64,000 nucleotides of DNA from Phellopilus nigrolimitatus (lineage: Eukaryota; Basidiomycota; Agaricomycetes; Hymenochaetales; Hymenochaetaceae), in contig JAJOHG010000001.1 in assembly GCA_021029095.1 (NCBI GenBank), forward strand, positions 248,001 through 312,000, given 5' to 3'. The notes under the pieces are model-generated. The model was not told where the DNA came from and did not search any database. It saw nothing but the letters and a program-made list of their open reading frames with translations. The position numbers were made by a program, and so were the translations under genes. Positions 61,187 to 64,000 of this stretch are shown here, in pieces (the stretch's first letter is position 1; each line of letters starts with the position of its first letter).

Positions 61187-62506
61187 TTAAAGCGTAAACT
61201 TGTGCCTCCATTCTCCCCCTTTAAAATGGCCCGACAAGTCTACTTTGAAGACATCACCCGAGTTAGGGTACTGCTTCTGGCGTGAAGCATCACCGCCGAT
61301 GGCCCCACAATGCGCTGTAGTGACGTACAGCTGGTCGTTCGCAGGCCCTTTCGAGATAACAATTTATCAAACTCATGTCCTTCGAGCACTTTAGATAGAC
61401 TTACCTCCAAAACAGCAGGCCGTGATATTGAGTGCGGTGGGAAATTTCACCTCGAAGACTATGGTGCCATCTTTGGCATGCCGTACAACTTTTGACCCTC
61501 CCCATCTACAAAGCTCGGTTGTTAGAGGCACAAAAAAAAAATCGAGGCAGGTGGAGGGACCCAAACTCACCGAGCGCTCCATATGCACCCTTCGCTGTCT
61601 AAGCAAAGGCCATCAGGGAAAGTCCCGGTAGGAAGTCCGAGAGAGAGCGTATCGATAAACAGACGCTTATTTGACAATTTCCCGTTGTCATAATCGTAAG
61701 CGTAAATACGATTTACTAACGAGTCCGTAAGGTACCTGTACAATGACAATCAAATGGAGTGTTTCGTTAGATTGACATGAGCGCTTACATCGTCTTCTCG
61801 TCATTGCTCCAGCCTAAACCATTGCAATCCTACAGGAGGTCAACAGACGGAGTTTCGAGGTCACCGAATGCTTTCAATTACCGTGAACGGTCCCTCATCA
61901 ACGAGAGTTGCCGCGCCCATGACCGGGTCGAACCGATAAAGTTGGCCCGGGATGCTCGGAACCTTGGAGCGTATCGTCCCCGCGAAGAAGCGTCCTTGGC
62001 TATCACACGCGCCGTCGTTAAATCTCACATGGCCAGCGTGCTCGGAGGGCAGGGGCTTGCTGAGGTAGGTGAGCTTGCGTGTCGTAGGGTCAATCAAGGC
62101 GAAACCCTGGGCTGCCGCGCAAGCCAACTGAATGAAAATTAGCGAGTGCAGATCAACGACCCATATGAGTGACATACGCCTTGACCCCTCTGACGGAGAG
62201 CAAGACACGATACAGGCTCGTCGAATTGGTCGACAGAGAGCTCGGATGTGACAGTATTGAAATGCAAAACCTCGCAAAACCTGTGAGATGCGGATGCGTT
62301 TGCTATGGAAGCACTTATGCACACCTGTTTCTTGACGATGTCAACGAAATGTAGAGTCGCCGTCGACTGGTCGTAAAGAGGACCTGTCCGCGGTCGGCGT
62401 GAAGGTCAGGTAAAACTAAATCCTGAAAACTCGGCCAACCTTCGCCTAAAGTGCAGTTAGTCCTAATCAATGGCGCGTCGACGACGATGGTGTTAGCTTT
62501 AGCCAT
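61187..62506 (-). CDS. SMP-30/gluconolactonase-like protein
   Basis: An SMP-30/regucalcin-type six-bladed beta-propeller, a group that includes lactonases hydrolysing sugar lactones with a divalent metal. The ATG at 62504-62506 (MAKANTIVVDAPLIR) leads to TLGEGPLYD (metal-ligand Glu), then VLHFNTVTSELSVDQFDEP, RFNDGACDSQGRFFAGT, a split DCNGLGWSNDEK/YLTDSLVNRIYAYDYD, TFPDGLCLDSEGCIWSAR and a C-terminal YVTTAHCGAIGGDA. The order of Glu, Asn and Asp ligands follows the family. It ends GGEWRHKFTL with a stop at 61187-61189. At least six short introns are used. The substrate is not known. Confidence 0.78.
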
Positions 62507-62895
62507 TCAGGAGTATTGGAGCTACAGCTTCTTGCTTGCATCGCCTCTTTTATAGTTCTGGCTTGGAAAGATCTCCGAGTCCGATGGACACTGTCGGGGG
62601 AGTCACGTGCGGCGATGCGGGCCGGCGAGCCAGTATGCTTTCAGTTCCAAAGGTCATCGCAATTTCCTAATTTGCATCTCCTAGCTTGCTCGATAGTTGT
62701 ACAGTGGATATCCAGTTGAAGCACAAATAATTGTTGGGATGTAAAATTGTCGGGATAACATCATGTGCACGAGGAAACACCAACGAAGGTGACATTATTG
62801 GCTGAGGAATACATGAGATGAGTAACGAAGGTAGATTATTTCGCTGAAATATTCCTCAGTGAGTAGAGAGCGCTGAGTACTTAAGAGTTCGAAGA
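62507..62895. other. Intergenic region between SMP-30-like and ACP genes
   Basis: Nearly 390 bp with the SMP-30-like promoter on the left and the ACP 3' end on the right. I see nothing coding. Confidence 0.4.
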
Positions 62896-63461
62896 CTAAC
62901 CATCCGGAGTTTTGGCGATGTAGTCAATCGCTGGAAGACAGAAGTACATATGGAACTTAAGTAATTGCGAGTATAAGCTAAGCAAGGTAGTTGACTGACC
63001 TTGCTGAACGGTCTTAATTTCATCTGCTTCAGCATCAGGAATCTCGACGGCGAACTCCTGGGTGGTCATTGGACTGTCAGCATGAAAATAGACCAAGAAA
63101 ATATACTGCTTCATGCCTCCTCAATAGCCATCACCACCTCCACAGCATCTAAACTGTCCAGACCGAGGTCTTCTGAGAAGGAAGCCGTAGGTGCGAGCTA
63201 TAGGCATTTGCCTTCGTCAAGTTTCGCGAGAATTATACATGAAGGTTTATGACTGACCTTGTTGGCCTTCACTTTCTCAAACGACTTGAGCACGTCGAGG
63301 ATTCTGCTCTGGATGTCAGAACTTGACAATCCCGCTGCCGCCGAGTACGATGCACGCTGCAACGCAAAAGTCTGGGCACGCGCGAGAGCGACGCTCTGCG
63401 GAATGGCGATGACATTTCGTGGCCGCGAAACAGTACGAAGGGCGGTGCGGAGGAAAGACAT
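62896..63461 (-). CDS. Mitochondrial acyl carrier protein (NADH dehydrogenase-associated)
   Basis: Mitochondrial ACP, which carries fatty-acyl chains for lipoate synthesis and serves as a LYR-bound subunit of complex I. The ATG at 63459-63461 opens a presequence (MSFLRTALRTVSRPRNVI) followed by SSSDIQSRILDVLKSFEKV. The phosphopantetheine site is GLDSLDAVEVVMAIE (attachment Ser). An intron with a GC donor (63058-63116, minus strand) then joins EE to EFAVEIPDAEADEI, and the last exon gives AIDYIAKTPDG with the stop at 62896-62898. The start is only 182 bp from that of the next plus-strand gene. Confidence 0.9.
63058..63116 (-). other. GC-AG intron in the ACP gene
   Basis: A 59-nt intron whose donor reads GAG/GCATGA. 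It is the only reading that continues the conserved AIEE/EFAVEIPD helix. Confidence 0.6.
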
Positions 63462-63643
63462 GGTTTTTCGATAAGTACGACCTAAGCGTGACGACGTCGC
63501 GCGCGCAAAATCACCGCTTGAATCTCGTGGGAAATATTTCTTTTTTTGATACGGGTATTGCATCGTTCTACGCTGCTCAAGCTCAAGCTCGCTGCTCTTC
63601 TCTTCTTCATAGCGGTTGCAAGGGCGAGTGCTTTGTTTTCAAG
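63462..63643. promoter_or_regulatory. Divergent promoter of two mitochondrial protein genes
   Basis: A 182-bp space between the start codons of mitochondrial ACP (minus) and bL17m (plus). It is compact and carries an AT-rich block near 63530-63550. Confidence 0.55.
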
Positions 63644-64000
63644 ATGAAGCATGGTGTCGCTTTCAGGAAGTTCTCGCGGACATCGTCCCACCGGATGCTC
63701 ATGCTTCGGTACGAATACATATATACGCTTTCCTCTCTAATGGACTAAATTCAAACAGGAACTTGGTCACGTCTCTCATAGAGCATGAGCAGATTAAGAC
63801 CACACTTCCAAAAGCTAGGGATACTGCAAGGCTTGCTGAGAAGGTCTATACTGCTGTTTCTCTCCCGAATAAGTCACTTCAGTTGACAATATGACCTATA
63901 GCTCATCACGCTAGGAAAGAAAGGTGATCTCCCTGCGGCTCGGCGTGCACAAGGGTTTTTGCTGCAGCACACTCTTATTCCGAAAGTATTTGGGATGCTA
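63644..64000 (+). CDS. Mitochondrial large-subunit ribosomal protein bL17m, 3' part cut by window end
   Basis: The N-terminal part of mitochondrial L17. The ATG at 63644 gives MKHGVAFRKFSRTSSHRMLM, joined over an intron (starting at 63710) to LRNLVTSLIEHEQIKTTLPK and ARDTARLAEK, then over a second intron to LITLGKKGDLPAARRAQGF. This is the conserved bacterial L17 core, which lies near the peptide tunnel exit. The gene runs off the right edge at 64000. Confidence 0.88.

Noticed and set aside
1..64000. CRISPR arrays, operons, transposons or prophage
   Set aside because: No spaced direct repeats, transposase, reverse transcriptase or bacterial-type operon layout was seen; the genes are intron-rich and eukaryotic.

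Overview
The window looks like nuclear DNA of a basidiomycete fungus, most likely Agaricomycotina. The genes are dense and split by many short introns of about 50-70 bp, mostly GT-AG with a few GC-AG. The gene set is eukaryotic and typically fungal: an ABCA-type transporter, a QDE-1-type RNA-dependent RNA polymerase, dynactin p150, a tricalbin, the SNARE GOS1, SRP14, two cytoplasmic-type aminoacyl-tRNA synthetases and several nuclear-encoded mitochondrial proteins. I saw no rRNA, no convincing tRNA, no CRISPR array and no recognisable transposon. All exon structures are my own readings of splice signals and protein continuity.

Layout, left to right: unidentified minus-strand coding fragments (93-650); an ABCA transporter (+, 1657-7807); a SIKE/FGFR1OP2-like STRIPAK coiled-coil protein (+, 8065-9284); a small SWI5 recombination mediator (+, 9598-10057); an ATS1-like RCC1-repeat protein (-, 10366-11676); the RNA-silencing RdRP (+, about 12071-16997); adenosine kinase (+, 17236-18566); a C2H2 zinc-finger protein (-, 18985-20768); dynactin large subunit (-, 21093-25721); a histone-deacetylase-like amidohydrolase (+, 26008-27570); tricalbin (+, 27811-32147); GOS1 (-, 32362-33302). 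A stretch of about 7 kb (33.3-40.2 kb) with no gene I can support follows. It is GC-rich on its right side and holds several simple repeats.

The right part holds a disordered basidiomycete-type protein (-, 40249-40980), a DUF726/TMCO4-like membrane hydrolase with a long disordered tail (-, 42823-46692), SRP14 (-), an ankyrin protein (+), histidyl-tRNA synthetase (-, with a plausible mitochondrial start upstream of the cytosolic one), a decayed GH74 xyloglucanase-like pseudogene (-, 51723-52800), aspartyl-tRNA synthetase (-), mitochondrial aspartate aminotransferase (+), a Ser-rich hypothetical protein (+), a fragmentary unknown gene (-), an SMP-30/gluconolactonase-like protein (-), mitochondrial acyl carrier protein (-) and the start of mitochondrial ribosomal protein bL17m (+), cut by the window end.

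Most of these are housekeeping genes, and I see no metabolic cluster or defence island. The unusual signals are structural. Two neighbouring introns of the ABC transporter are about 80% identical to each other. The RdRP catalytic loop is built from an 18-nt and a 12-nt microexon. At least eight conserved genes or segments carry an apparent single-base frameshift, often in a homopolymer run, so either the assembly has indel errors or several genes are decaying. A broken GH74 gene lies between two intact tRNA synthetase genes.
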